64,000 nucleotides of DNA from Bacteroidales bacterium (GTDB taxonomy: Bacteria > Bacteroidota > Bacteroidia > Bacteroidales > UBA12077), in contig JANQHE010000035.1 of NCBI GenBank assembly GCA_028282785.1, positions 49,717 through 113,716 on the forward strand, given 5' to 3'. The notes beneath the pieces were generated by a model. That model worked only from the letters and a program-made list of their open reading frames with translations, did not search any database and had not been told where the DNA came from. Both the position numbers and the translations under genes were made by a program. Shown here piece by piece: positions 52,331 to 59,766 of the stretch (within the stretch, counting starts at the first letter, position 1; each line of letters opens with the position of its first letter).

Positions 52331-53638
52331 TTAACGCATTTTAACATTTAAATTTCCATTATCGGATAATGAAGTTAATGTTACTTTTTGGATTTTTCCG
52401 ACCAGGGATTTGTCATACGGAGCTTCTACTTTTACGTAATTTCCGGTAAAACCGAACATTAAATTATTTCTTTTATATGCTTCGAAAAGTACTTCAGCTT
52501 CATATCCAATATTTTGTTTGTAAAATTCAAGTTGCTTACTATTTGCTAGTTCCTGAAGTTTTTTACTACGTTTAGTAATTATATTTTTAGGTACTTTATT
52601 CTCGAAATTTGCAGACTTTGTGTTAGGCCGTTCGGAATATGAGAAAACATGAAAAAAAGATGCATCCAAATTGTTTAAAAACTGATACGTTTCTTCATAA
52701 TCCTCCTTTGTTTCTCCAGGAAATCCTACAATTACATCAATACCAATAAAAGCTTCGGGGATTAAACTTCTAATTTTATCAATTCTCGATTTAAACAGCT
52801 CTCTGTTATACCGCCGCTGCATTTTAGCTAAAATCTTATTACAACCTGATTGTAGCGGAATATGAAAATGGTGTTGAATTTTTTTAGAATTTGCTATATA
52901 TTCAATGATTTCATCTTTCAACAAGTTAGGTTCAATAGACGAAATTCTAATTCGTTCAATTCCTTTTACTTCTTCAAGTGCCTTAATCAGATCAAAAAAT
53001 GTTTCATTGGTAGATTTTCCAAAATCTCCAATATTTACACCGGTTAAAATAATTTCTTTTATTCCCGATTTTGCGATTAAAAAGGTTTCTTTAACTAAAT
53101 CGGAAATCCTTTTATTTCTACTTTTTCCCCTTGCTAATGGAATGGTACAATAGGAACAGGAGTAATCACAACCATCCTGTACTTTAAGAAAGGATCTTGT
53201 TCTATCCGCTTCTGAATGAGAAGAATCAAAACTATCTACTTCTTCTATTTCACATGAATATATCTCCGGAACTTCTTTTTTCCGGAGATCATTTAAGTGT
53301 TCTAATATAGTAAACTTTTCTTTTGTCCCAAGAACCAAGTCAACACCTAAATTTTTGGCAATTTCTTCTGGTTTTAATTGAGCATAACACCCTACAACAG
53401 CAATGAACGCTTCAGGGTTTTTGTTTTGAATTTTTGTAATAGCCTGTCTACACTTTTTATCTGCTTGTTCGGTAACAGAACAAGTGTTTATAACATAAAT
53501 ATCAGCGTCCGAATTAAATTCTACAACGTCAAACCCTTTAGATTTAAAGTTTCTAGAAATTGTGGATGTTTCAGAAAAATTGAGTTTACAACCTAATGTA
53601 TGAAATGCAACTTTTTTACTCTCCCCGGAGCTCCCCAT
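52331..53638 (-). CDS. mtaB: tRNA t6A37 methylthiotransferase MtaB
   Basis: The 435-residue radical-SAM enzyme converts t6A37 to ms2t6A37 in tRNAs reading ANN codons. The N-terminal UPF0004 domain supplies Cys17, Cys53 and Cys84 for the auxiliary [4Fe-4S] cluster. The radical-SAM cluster uses Cys157, Cys161 and Cys164 in CDYSCSYC. A TRAM-like C-terminal domain (about 370-435) binds RNA. FHTLGCKLNFSET at the start is characteristic of MtaB rather than MiaB or RimO. A TAnnTTTG box lies 24-31 nt upstream of the ATG, inside the gap to the Ppx/GppA gene. Confidence 0.94.
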   Translation of the reverse strand: MGSSGESKKVAFHTLGCKLNFSETSTISRNFKSKGFDVVEFNSDADIYVINTCSVTEQADKKCRQAITKIQNKNPEAFIAVVGCYAQLKPEEIAKNLGVDLVLGTKEKFTILEHLNDLRKKEVPEIYSCEIEEVDSFDSSHSEADRTRSFLKVQDGCDYSCSYCTIPLARGKSRNKRISDLVKETFLIAKSGIKEIILTGVNIGDFGKSTNETFFDLIKALEEVKGIERIRISSIEPNLLKDEIIEYIANSKKIQHHFHIPLQSGCNKILAKMQRRYNRELFKSRIDKIRSLIPEAFIGIDVIVGFPGETKEDYEETYQFLNNLDASFFHVFSYSERPNTKSANFENKVPKNIITKRSKKLQELANSKQLEFYKQNIGYEAEVLFEAYKRNNLMFGFTGNYVKVEAPYDKSLVGKIQKVTLTSLSDNGNLNVKMR

Positions 53639-53661
53639 ATTATAAATCTTTTCTCACGGCA

Positions 53662-53669
53662 CAAAGTTA
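53662..53669 (-). promoter_or_regulatory. Probable -7 element for mtaB
   Basis: The minus strand reads TAACTTTG, matching TAnnTTTG. No TTG lies at the proper -33 distance. Confidence 0.35.
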
Positions 53670-53675
53670 ATTTAA

Positions 53676-54572
53676 TTAATTTGATTTTTTCTGATAATCA
53701 AGGTAAAGCTGTTTAATTATACCATCTGCTACACCAACTTTAGGAACAATAATTTCTTTAGCATTCGTCCATTTCACTATTTTAAATAAAAGGTCTGAAG
53801 CGGGAATGATAACATCGGCACGATCAGGGTTTAATCCTAATACCTTAATACGGTCTTCGTAGTTATATGATTTGATAAAATTAAAAACATCTTTTAAGGC
53901 TTTAACAGGTAGTGCTTTAGATTCTTTTTTGCCAGAAATTTTTAGAAGCTTATTAATATTACCACCAGAGCCTATAATGATTAAGTTAGGATAGGCTTCT
54001 TTTATTTCCCGAAGCCAATTTTTCATAAGTTCAAATTCGCGGGGATCCACTAATTCATTCAATAATCGTATTGTTCCTACATTGAAAGAATGAGAGGCAA
54101 CGGCTTCAGAATTAGAAAATAAGGTTATTTCAGTACTACCACCACCTATATCAACATAAAGATAAGGATAGCTATTGTCAAGAAAATCAACAATTCTGTT
54201 ATTATAAATTATTTCGGCTTCTGTTTTTCCATCAATTATTTCGATATCAATATTGGCTTTATCTTTAATAAGTTTTACCATCTTTTTTCCATTGCTGGCT
54301 TCTCGCATGGCGGATGTTGCGCAAGCCCTGTATTCAGTAACATCATGGACACTCATTAAGTGTTTAAATGCGATCATTGCATCAAGGAGCTTTTCCTTTT
54401 TTTTATCTCCAATTTTACCGGTAGTGAACACGTCGCCACCTAATCTGATAGGAACTCGAATGATAGACGATTTCTTAAAAATTGCAGTATCTTTATGTTC
54501 AATTACGTTTGTAAATAGCAATCGGATCGCATTGGTACCTATGTCTATTGCCGCAAATTTAAGTAACTTCAA
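53676..54572 (-). CDS. Ppx/GppA family phosphatase
   Basis: The 298-residue protein is the actin-like ATPase-fold core of exopolyphosphatase and guanosine pentaphosphatase. AAIDIGTNAIRLLF forms the first phosphate loop, ACATSAMREASNG follows, and YVDIGGGSTEITLF forms the second phosphate loop. It lacks the C-terminal HD domain of long Ppx enzymes. It hydrolyses polyphosphate or (p)ppGpp; the two cannot be separated by sequence here. It is followed upstream at 12 bp by a SixA-like phosphatase gene on the same strand. Confidence 0.9.
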   Translation of the reverse strand: MKLLKFAAIDIGTNAIRLLFTNVIEHKDTAIFKKSSIIRVPIRLGGDVFTTGKIGDKKKEKLLDAMIAFKHLMSVHDVTEYRACATSAMREASNGKKMVKLIKDKANIDIEIIDGKTEAEIIYNNRIVDFLDNSYPYLYVDIGGGSTEITLFSNSEAVASHSFNVGTIRLLNELVDPREFELMKNWLREIKEAYPNLIIIGSGGNINKLLKISGKKESKALPVKALKDVFNFIKSYNYEDRIKVLGLNPDRADVIIPASDLLFKIVKWTNAKEIIVPKVGVADGIIKQLYLDYQKKSN

Positions 54573-54584
54573 AACCTAAATCGT

Positions 54585-55079
54585 TTAAATTTTATTTTTT
54601 GGAAAATCAAAGAACCAATCTTTTGGCATTAATTTTTCCAATCCTTTCCAGGTATTTGTTTCAAATTTGAGTCCTACTATCCCCGTAGTAGGAACATTCG
54701 CGATTTTATTATTTACAAATATATTAGAAAGATCGGTAAAAGTTGGATTATGGCCAAAAATCATTAAGGATTTAATATTATCATCGGTTTGCTGGATAAT
54801 ACTAAGCATCATATTAGTACCTGCATGGTAAATTCCTTCATTAATAGTGATATCGCTATATGGGAAATTAAAAGTTCTTGCAAAAATGGTAGCAGAATGC
54901 AGAGCTCTAACTGCAGGACTTGAAATGATCATTTCAGGAATTTTATCTTCTACAAGAAGCCTTTCAGCCATTTTATAGCCATCATTAATTCCTCTTTCCT
55001 TTAAAGGTCTGTCAATATCTGATATTCCTTCTATATCCCAGGTCGATTTACCATGACGAACTATATATAAATCTTTCAT
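54585..55079 (-). CDS. SixA-like histidine phosphatase
   Basis: The 164-residue protein has the catalytic RHG motif in MKDLYIVRHGKSTW (His9) and a second His in SLMIFGHNPTF. This is the short SixA branch of the histidine phosphatase superfamily. Members remove phosphate from His-phosphotransfer proteins, or from small molecules. It lies between phoH and the Ppx/GppA gene with gaps of 12-15 bp, so the three are likely one transcript. Confidence 0.88.
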   Translation of the reverse strand: MKDLYIVRHGKSTWDIEGISDIDRPLKERGINDGYKMAERLLVEDKIPEMIISSPAVRALHSATIFARTFNFPYSDITINEGIYHAGTNMMLSIIQQTDDNIKSLMIFGHNPTFTDLSNIFVNNKIANVPTTGIVGLKFETNTWKGLEKLMPKDWFFDFPKNKI

Positions 55080-55094
55080 AATGATATAATTAGG

Positions 55095-56426
55095 TTATAA
55101 TAAATCACTTGCCAACTCAGCAAGATAACTTCGTTCTCCTTTAATTAAGTTAACGTGGGCAAAAATATCTTGTCCTTTCATTCTATCTGCAAGGTAACTA
55201 AGCCCATTTGATTTAAGGTCAAGGTAAGGTGAATCAATCTGGTGAATATCACCGGTAAAAATCATTTTTGTACCTTCTCCGGCACGAGTAATTATAGTTT
55301 TTACTTCATGAGGAGTTAAATTTTGGGCTTCATCAACAATGAAAAACGCTTTAGATAAACTTCTACCGCGTATATATGCTAGTGGACTTATGATTAGTTT
55401 TTCTGATTTTTGCATTTCCTCAATATGCATATACTCTTTACTTTGTGCCTTAAATTGATTTTTAATTACAGCCAGGTTATCAAAAAGAGGTTGCATATAA
55501 GGTAGTATTTTCTCTTTTACATCACCAGGTAAATACCCTAGATCACGATTAGCTAGTGGAACTATTGGCCTGGCAAGCAATATTTGGTTAAATTTCTTTT
55601 CCTGATGCAAAGCAGCTGCTAAAGCAAGCAATGTTTTTCCAGTTCCGGCTTTACCTGTTAATGCTATTAGTTGGATGTCAGATCTGGTTAAAGCATCTAA
55701 TGAGAAAGTTTGTTCGGCATTACGTGGGTCAATTCCATAGGTTCTGTGCTTTTCAACTCTATTCATTGTTTTATTAAAAGGATCGTAATGAGCTAAAGCA
55801 GATGATTTCTGACCCTTTAGAATAAAGTATTGGTGAGGTAAAGGTTTTAAATCAAATTCGCTAATAGGAATTCCCTCATAAGACTCATAAAATTTAGAGA
55901 TCAGATTATCGTCTATATTTTCTATCGTTTCAATATCTTTATGTATCTTTTCAAGATCTTGTATTTGGTCATTTTTGTAATCTTGAGCTAAAATACCTAA
56001 TGATTTTGCTTTCATTCGCAAATTGATATCTTTGCTAACAAGAATTACTTCATTGGTCTTTTTCTTTTCTTTTAAATCTTCAGCTATCGCAAGAATTCTA
56101 TGATCCGGTGTTGCTTCGGGGAAAGATTCTTTTAACTTTTCAGAAAACGGCTTTCCGGTTTCTATTGATAACTTACCTAAACCTCTTCCTAATGAAATTC
56201 CACCGTTAAATAAATTATCTCCTGAAAGTTTATCTAACTCTCTTGTAAATTCACGTGCATGAAAATTAATTTGCGCATCACCCTTTTTTAACTTATCCAA
56301 CTCTTCCAGAACAACAATAGGTAAAACAATATTATTTTCTTGAAATTTGTATAAACAGTTGAAATCGTGTAGTATTACATTTGTATCAATTACAAAAATC
56401 TTTTTCTTTTTTCGCATAGAAGTCAT
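55095..56426 (-). CDS. PhoH family protein with N-terminal PIN domain
   Basis: The 443-residue protein joins a PIN ribonuclease domain (about 9-150) to a PhoH ATPase domain (about 200-440). The PIN domain starts KIFVIDTNVILHD with catalytic Asp residues. The ATPase has Walker A GKAGTGKT (258-265) and Walker B AFFIVDEAQN. PIN-PhoH (PhoH2/YlaK) proteins act as ATP-dependent RNA helicase-nucleases. The PIN acidic residues Asp14 and Asp108 appear intact. It is divergent from the nitroreductase gene. A start at 56417 is an alternative. No toxin-antitoxin partner is adjacent. Confidence 0.93.
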   Translation of the reverse strand: MTSMRKKKKIFVIDTNVILHDFNCLYKFQENNIVLPIVVLEELDKLKKGDAQINFHAREFTRELDKLSGDNLFNGGISLGRGLGKLSIETGKPFSEKLKESFPEATPDHRILAIAEDLKEKKKTNEVILVSKDINLRMKAKSLGILAQDYKNDQIQDLEKIHKDIETIENIDDNLISKFYESYEGIPISEFDLKPLPHQYFILKGQKSSALAHYDPFNKTMNRVEKHRTYGIDPRNAEQTFSLDALTRSDIQLIALTGKAGTGKTLLALAAALHQEKKFNQILLARPIVPLANRDLGYLPGDVKEKILPYMQPLFDNLAVIKNQFKAQSKEYMHIEEMQKSEKLIISPLAYIRGRSLSKAFFIVDEAQNLTPHEVKTIITRAGEGTKMIFTGDIHQIDSPYLDLKSNGLSYLADRMKGQDIFAHVNLIKGERSYLAELASDLL

Positions 56427-56515
56427 TATTTAGTCTTGGGCAATGTAGTAATTTTTTATTTTCTAACTAAATTAACATTTTTATTTTTATATAAATTTAT
56501 TAACAGATAATCATT

Positions 56516-57025
56516 ATGGAACTTTATGAAGGAATTATTACCAGGAGAAGTATAAGAAGATATGCTGACAGAAAAATCTCTCAAGATATAATCGAAATGT
56601 TAATAAAAGCAGGAATGTATGCACCCTCTGCAAGTAATCAGCAACCCTGGCATTTTATTGTTATTACTGAAAGAAATATTTTAGATAAAATAAAGGATGT
56701 ACACCCTTATGCAAAGATGTTAGGAAATGCGCAATTGGCAATATTGGTTTGTGGTGATGAAGATTTAGAACTAAGCAAAGGCTATTGGGTAGTAGATTGT
56801 TCCGCAGCAACACAAAATATGTTACTGGCTGCACATAGTTTAGGTTTAGGTGCGGTATGGTTAGGTGTTCATCCTAGAGCAGAGAGAAAAAAGGAAATAC
56901 GCAATATTTTTGATTTACCGGAAAATATTCAGCCACTATCATTAATTTCGATTGGTTATCCTGATGAGCAGAGGAATACTCCGGAGAGATTTAAGAAAGA
57001 TAGGATACATTATAACACTTGGTAA
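56516..57025 (+). CDS. Nitroreductase-family FMN oxidoreductase
   Basis: The 169-residue protein is a small nitroreductase. The FMN-binding RRSIRRYADRKIS is at the N-terminus, APSASNQQPWHFIVI contributes the phosphate contacts, and GLGAVWLGVHP lies near residue 118. It reduces nitro compounds, quinones or flavins with NAD(P)H, probably as a homodimer. Its natural substrate is unknown. The next gene, folC, follows by 33 bp. Confidence 0.92.
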   Translation: MELYEGIITRRSIRRYADRKISQDIIEMLIKAGMYAPSASNQQPWHFIVITERNILDKIKDVHPYAKMLGNAQLAILVCGDEDLELSKGYWVVDCSAATQNMLLAAHSLGLGAVWLGVHPRAERKKEIRNIFDLPENIQPLSLISIGYPDEQRNTPERFKKDRIHYNTW

Positions 57026-57058
57026 TTTTACTAAATTTGTAAACTTAAATTTGTCAAA

Positions 57059-58348
57059 ATGAATTACCAGGAAACACTTAAATGGCTTTTTAATCAGTTG
57101 CCTATGTATCAAAGGCAGGGTAAAGCTGCTTATAAAGCTAACTTAAATAATACCTTAAAACTTGATAAGTATTTTGATCATCCACATATTAAATTTAGAA
57201 GTATCCATATTGCAGGAACTAATGGAAAAGGTTCTGTTTCGCACATGTTAGCTTCGGTTTTACAAGAAGCTGGTTATAAAGTAGGCTTATATACTTCGCC
57301 ACATCTTAAAGATTTTAGGGAAAGGATTAAGATAAATGGAGAAATGATTTCCGAAAATTTTGTGGTAGATTTTGTTCATGAACATCAAAAGAAGTTTCAA
57401 GAAATCAAACCTTCTTTTTTTGAAATGACTGTAGCTATGGCTTTCGATTATTTTGCGAAACAAAATATTGATGTTGCAGTTATTGAAGTTGGAATGGGAG
57501 GGCGATTGGATTCAACGAATATTATTAAACCTGAATTATCTCTAATTACTAATATAAGTTTAGATCATACTGCTTTTCTAGGAAACAGTTTGAAAAAAAT
57601 TGCGTTGGAAAAGGCTGGTATTATCAAAGAGAATATTCCTGTTATTATAGGTGAAACTCAAGATGAAACAGAGAAAGTTTTTATTGATAAAGCAAAAGAA
57701 AAGAATGCAGAAATATATTTTGCCGATCAGTACTATAAAATTGATTATGCTATGTTGTCAATTGATCAGAAACAGGTTGTTAACGTTGAGAAAAATGATG
57801 AGATAGTTTATAAAGATATTAACCTTGATTTATTGGGTAATTACCAAATGAAAAACTTAGTTACAGTATTTAGTGCTATTGATTCATTAAATAAAGGAGG
57901 GTTTAATATAGATAAGAAATATATTTATTCAGGACTCAAAAACGTTACAATAAATACAGGATTAATGGGAAGGTGGCAAATTCTTGATAATAATCCTACT
58001 ATAGTTTGCGATACTGCTCATAATTTAGAGGGAATAAGATATATTATTAATCAGATTAACCAAACTCCATATAAGGATCTACATATAGTTTTTGGTATGG
58101 TTGATGATAAAAATACCGATAATATTCTTTCAATTCTTCCAAAACAAGCAAAATACTACTTTACTAAAGCTAGTATTCCAAGAGCTTTAGATCAGAAATT
58201 ATTAAAAAATAAGGCTGAAAAGTATGAATTAAACGGGGAATCATATGAAAATATAATTTTGGCTTTAACTGAGGCAAAAAAAAATGCAGAGTCTAATGAT
58301 TTGATTTTCATTGGAGGAAGCACTTTTGTTGTAGCCGAAGTAGTATAA
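57059..58348 (+). CDS. folC: Folylpolyglutamate synthase / dihydrofolate synthase
   Basis: The 429-residue Mur-ligase-like enzyme has the ATP loop AGTNGKGSVSHM (52-63), the omega loop with YTSPHLKDFRERI, and FEMTVAMAFDYFA followed by VGMGGRLDSTN. It adds glutamate to dihydropteroate and to folates. The short gap to the nitroreductase gene contains two TAAATTTG boxes (57032-57039 and 57046-57053). These match the -7 consensus but have no proper -33 partner. The gene ends just before the tRNA promoter. Confidence 0.94.
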   Translation: MNYQETLKWLFNQLPMYQRQGKAAYKANLNNTLKLDKYFDHPHIKFRSIHIAGTNGKGSVSHMLASVLQEAGYKVGLYTSPHLKDFRERIKINGEMISENFVVDFVHEHQKKFQEIKPSFFEMTVAMAFDYFAKQNIDVAVIEVGMGGRLDSTNIIKPELSLITNISLDHTAFLGNSLKKIALEKAGIIKENIPVIIGETQDETEKVFIDKAKEKNAEIYFADQYYKIDYAMLSIDQKQVVNVEKNDEIVYKDINLDLLGNYQMKNLVTVFSAIDSLNKGGFNIDKKYIYSGLKNVTINTGLMGRWQILDNNPTIVCDTAHNLEGIRYIINQINQTPYKDLHIVFGMVDDKNTDNILSILPKQAKYYFTKASIPRALDQKLLKNKAEKYELNGESYENIILALTEAKKNAESNDLIFIGGSTFVVAEVV

Positions 58349-58373
58349 ATTTTCAAAAAAAATGAAAATAATT

Positions 58374-58403
58374 TTTGTAGAAAGAAAAAGAGGCTTATAT
58401 TTG
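58374..58403 (+). promoter_or_regulatory. Promoter of tRNA-Val
   Basis: TTTG (58374-58377), an 18-nt spacer and TATATTTG (58396-58403) are an excellent Bacteroidota promoter. Transcription would start about 25 nt before the mature tRNA. Confidence 0.85.
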
Positions 58404-58435
58404 CAACGCTTTTGAAAAATAAAGCACACAAAAAG

Positions 58436-58510
58436 GGGCGATTAGCTCAGCTGGTTCAGAGCACCTGCCTTACAAGCAGGGGGTCACTAGTTCGAATCTA
58501 GTATCGCCCA
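58436..58510 (+). tRNA. tRNA-Val (anticodon TAC)
   Basis: The acceptor arms GGGCGAT (58436-58442) and ATCGCCC (58503-58509) pair fully, with discriminator A58510. The anticodon arm CCTGC-CTTACAA-GCAGG puts TAC at the anticodon. The T arm is ACTAG-TTCGAAT-CTAGT, and the D arm starts GCTC. CCA is not encoded. Its 3' part is repeated downstream of the GIY-YIG gene, and both copies break in the T-loop after TTCGAA, so the 3' end of this tRNA may have been supplied by an inserted element. Confidence 0.96.
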
Positions 58511-58519
58511 CAAATAAGA

Positions 58520-58544
58520 GGATAGCATAAAGCTATCCTTTTTT
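58520..58544 (+). terminator. Terminator after tRNA-Val
   Basis: GGATAGC (58520-58526) pairs with GCTATCC (58532-58538) around ATAAA and is followed by six T. A similar terminator, GGATGGC..., follows the broken tRNA copy at 58934. Confidence 0.92.
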
Positions 58545-58554
58545 CTTCATAGCA

Positions 58555-58818
58555 ATGTTTTATTTTTATATTTTATATTCCAACACAAGGGACAAACATT
58601 ATCTGGGCCATACTTCAGAGCTTTCAGAGAGACTCAAAAAACATAATACAAACCATAAAGGATTTACCGGAGGGATAAGTGACTGGAAATTAGTTTATTC
58701 AGAGCCATATGGTAGCAAATTAGAAGCTTATGCAAGAGAGCGGCAAGTAAAGAAATGGAAGAGTAGAAAAAGGATAATGGAATTGATAGAAAAGTCTAGT
58801 TCAGAGCATTCCGACTAA
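58555..58818 (+). CDS. Small GIY-YIG endonuclease
   Basis: The 87-residue protein is a stand-alone GIY-YIG nuclease domain of the UPF0213/YhbQ kind. The motif appears as YFYILYSNTRDKHYLGHT (here YIL and YLG), with the catalytic Arg in SERLKKHN and the Glu/Arg region AYARERQVKKWKSRKRIMELIE. There is no DNA-binding domain beyond this. It is placed 10 bp after a tRNA terminator. Its last eight or so codons (SSSEHSD) are encoded by a tRNA-like sequence, so its C-terminus was created by fusion with that sequence. A homing-type role in spreading into tRNA genes is inferred. Confidence 0.88.
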   Translation: MFYFYILYSNTRDKHYLGHTSELSERLKKHNTNHKGFTGGISDWKLVYSEPYGSKLEAYARERQVKKWKSRKRIMELIEKSSSEHSD

Positions 58819-58920
58819 AAGTCGGGAGGGTCACTAGTTCGAACTTTTCTCATGAGTGAACTAAGCGAAGCGATCTCACGACTGAAAGGAGTAACAAAGC
58901 GAATAATCTAGTATCGCCCG
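58795..58920 (+). pseudogene. Broken tRNA-like sequence, 5'-truncated and with a split T-loop
   Basis: From CTAGTTCAGAGCA (compare CTGGTTCAGAGCA in tRNA-Val) it follows the D-arm 3' side. An anticodon-like arm TCCGA-CTAAAAG-TCGGG then gives AAA at the anticodon place. GGGTCACTAGTTCGAA of the T arm follows, then 63 foreign bases, then TCTAGTATCGCCC to the acceptor end. The 5' acceptor strand and D-stem 5' strand are missing. The anticodon arm differs from tRNA-Val and is closer in look to Met-type tRNAs (GCATCCGACTCATAATCGG is the usual form, from memory). Confidence 0.7.
58844..58906 (+). other. 63-bp insertion in the T-loop of the broken tRNA copy
   Basis: It starts CTTTTCTCATGAGTGAACTA and ends ACAAAGCGAATAA. 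It contains GTGA/TCAC and ACT/AGT inverted pairs and repeats of AGCGAAG or AAGCGAA, so it could fold. It separates TTCGAA from TCTAGTATCGCCC, which are contiguous in the intact tRNA. Its last part, GCGAATAA, ends with bases resembling the CGAA at the break. No reading frame of note. Confidence 0.7.
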
Positions 58921-58933
58921 CTAAATAGAAGAA

Positions 58934-58959
58934 GGATGGCAAATTTGTCATCCTTTTTT
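58934..58959 (+). terminator. Terminator after the broken tRNA copy
   Basis: GGATGGCAA (58934-58942) pairs with TTGTCATCC (58945-58953), one wobble, and is followed by six T. It is the counterpart of the terminator at 58520 and probably the original tRNA terminator. The rest of 58960-59060 holds nothing recognisable. Confidence 0.9.
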
Positions 58960-59060
58960 CGTATGATTTCCCATTATGAAAATTATGTTTAAACGAACGA
59001 ATGGAATGGTAAGCTCATAGATAAAAAATACCTAATTACAATAAACATATTCAGTATCAA

Positions 59061-59543
59061 TTATTCCTCATAGTGATATTCCGCAACTTCCACTTTTATT
59101 TTTTTTTCATCACAAATAGCTTGGACATTATTTTTAATTTCCTTTACTTTTTGATAAGGTAACCAACCTACTTTAATCACTTTTCTTCTTCCGGTCTTCT
59201 TAAAAAAAGTAATATACGTAAATCCTAATTTCACTTTAGTTAAGGTTTCCCATATTATTTTTTCAGGTACCTTTTTAAAAAAGCCAAACTGGTATTCTAA
59301 TGCAAAATCATCACCATTAATGAACATTTTGGTATTATATCCAACATAACCGAAATAAATAAATAAAAGAAAATATATTCCTAAGCCTAAGAAAATCCAT
59401 TCAATGGGATTTTCTTTTTTATATAATAACCAGAAAATAATAGCAGATGTTACTAAAAAAATTAAGGCAAGAATTAAAAGCAACCTTTTATAACGACTAC
59501 CTTTGTCTGCCATTTGGTTTAAATTGATTGAAAAAGGTTCCAT
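59061..59543 (-). CDS. Membrane protein with two helices and a PH-like C-terminal domain
   Basis: The ATG at 59543 is chosen over one at 59585 because a -7 promoter box lies between them. The 160-residue protein starts MEPFSINLNQMADKGSRYKR. It has two membrane helices (about 20-42 and 50-70), then a beta-rich cytoplasmic domain (about 75-155) that looks like bacterial PH-type domains of small membrane proteins (MFINGDDFALEYQFGFF, KIIWETLTKVKLGFTYI). The function is unknown. It stands alone. Confidence 0.7.
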   Translation of the reverse strand: MEPFSINLNQMADKGSRYKRLLLILALIFLVTSAIIFWLLYKKENPIEWIFLGLGIYFLLFIYFGYVGYNTKMFINGDDFALEYQFGFFKKVPEKIIWETLTKVKLGFTYITFFKKTGRRKVIKVGWLPYQKVKEIKNNVQAICDEKKIKVEVAEYHYEE

Positions 59544-59566
59544 AGCAGTTAATTTGATCTTATGTT

Positions 59567-59574
59567 CAAAGGTA
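59567..59574 (-). promoter_or_regulatory. -7 element of the small membrane protein gene
   Basis: The minus strand reads TACCTTTG, matching TAnnTTTG. The start would be near 59560, leaving a leader of about 17 nt before the ATG at 59543. Confidence 0.4.
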
Positions 59575-59695
59575 ATTATTTTCAATTTTTTATCTAATTA
59601 TATTGGATTAAAATGATTAAGTTTTCTATTGTTTAATGATTTTAGTTGAAAGCTAATTCCTAACCAAACAAGATAAAGTAGCTAAAGTTAACTGG

Positions 59696-59723
59696 AAAAA
59701 AGGCTATCTTAGTGATAGCCTTT
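59696..59723 (-). terminator. Terminator after the metallophosphoesterase gene
   Basis: On the minus strand GGCTATC (59720-59714) and GATAGCC (59708-59702) pair around five bases, followed by six T (59701-59696). It lies 44 bp past the stop codon at 59767. Confidence 0.88.
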
Positions 59724-59766
59724 CGCTGATTTCGTAGTTTGTTATTGTCATATAAGATCACAGGTT

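Larger units (their letters stand above)
58497..58906 (+). mobile_element. Candidate tRNA-targeting GIY-YIG element (410 bp)
   Basis: The unit is bounded by direct repeats TCTAGTATCGCCC, the tRNA-Val 3' end, at 58497-58509 and 58907-58919. A second direct repeat, GGGTCACTAGTTCGAA, occurs at 58481-58496 in the tRNA and 58828-58843 inside the unit. Between them are a terminator, a GIY-YIG nuclease gene and a 63-bp structured segment. The reading is that the unit entered the T-loop and brought a copy of the tRNA 3' end that restores the tRNA. Decay of a tandem tRNA pair is the alternative. Confidence 0.5.
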
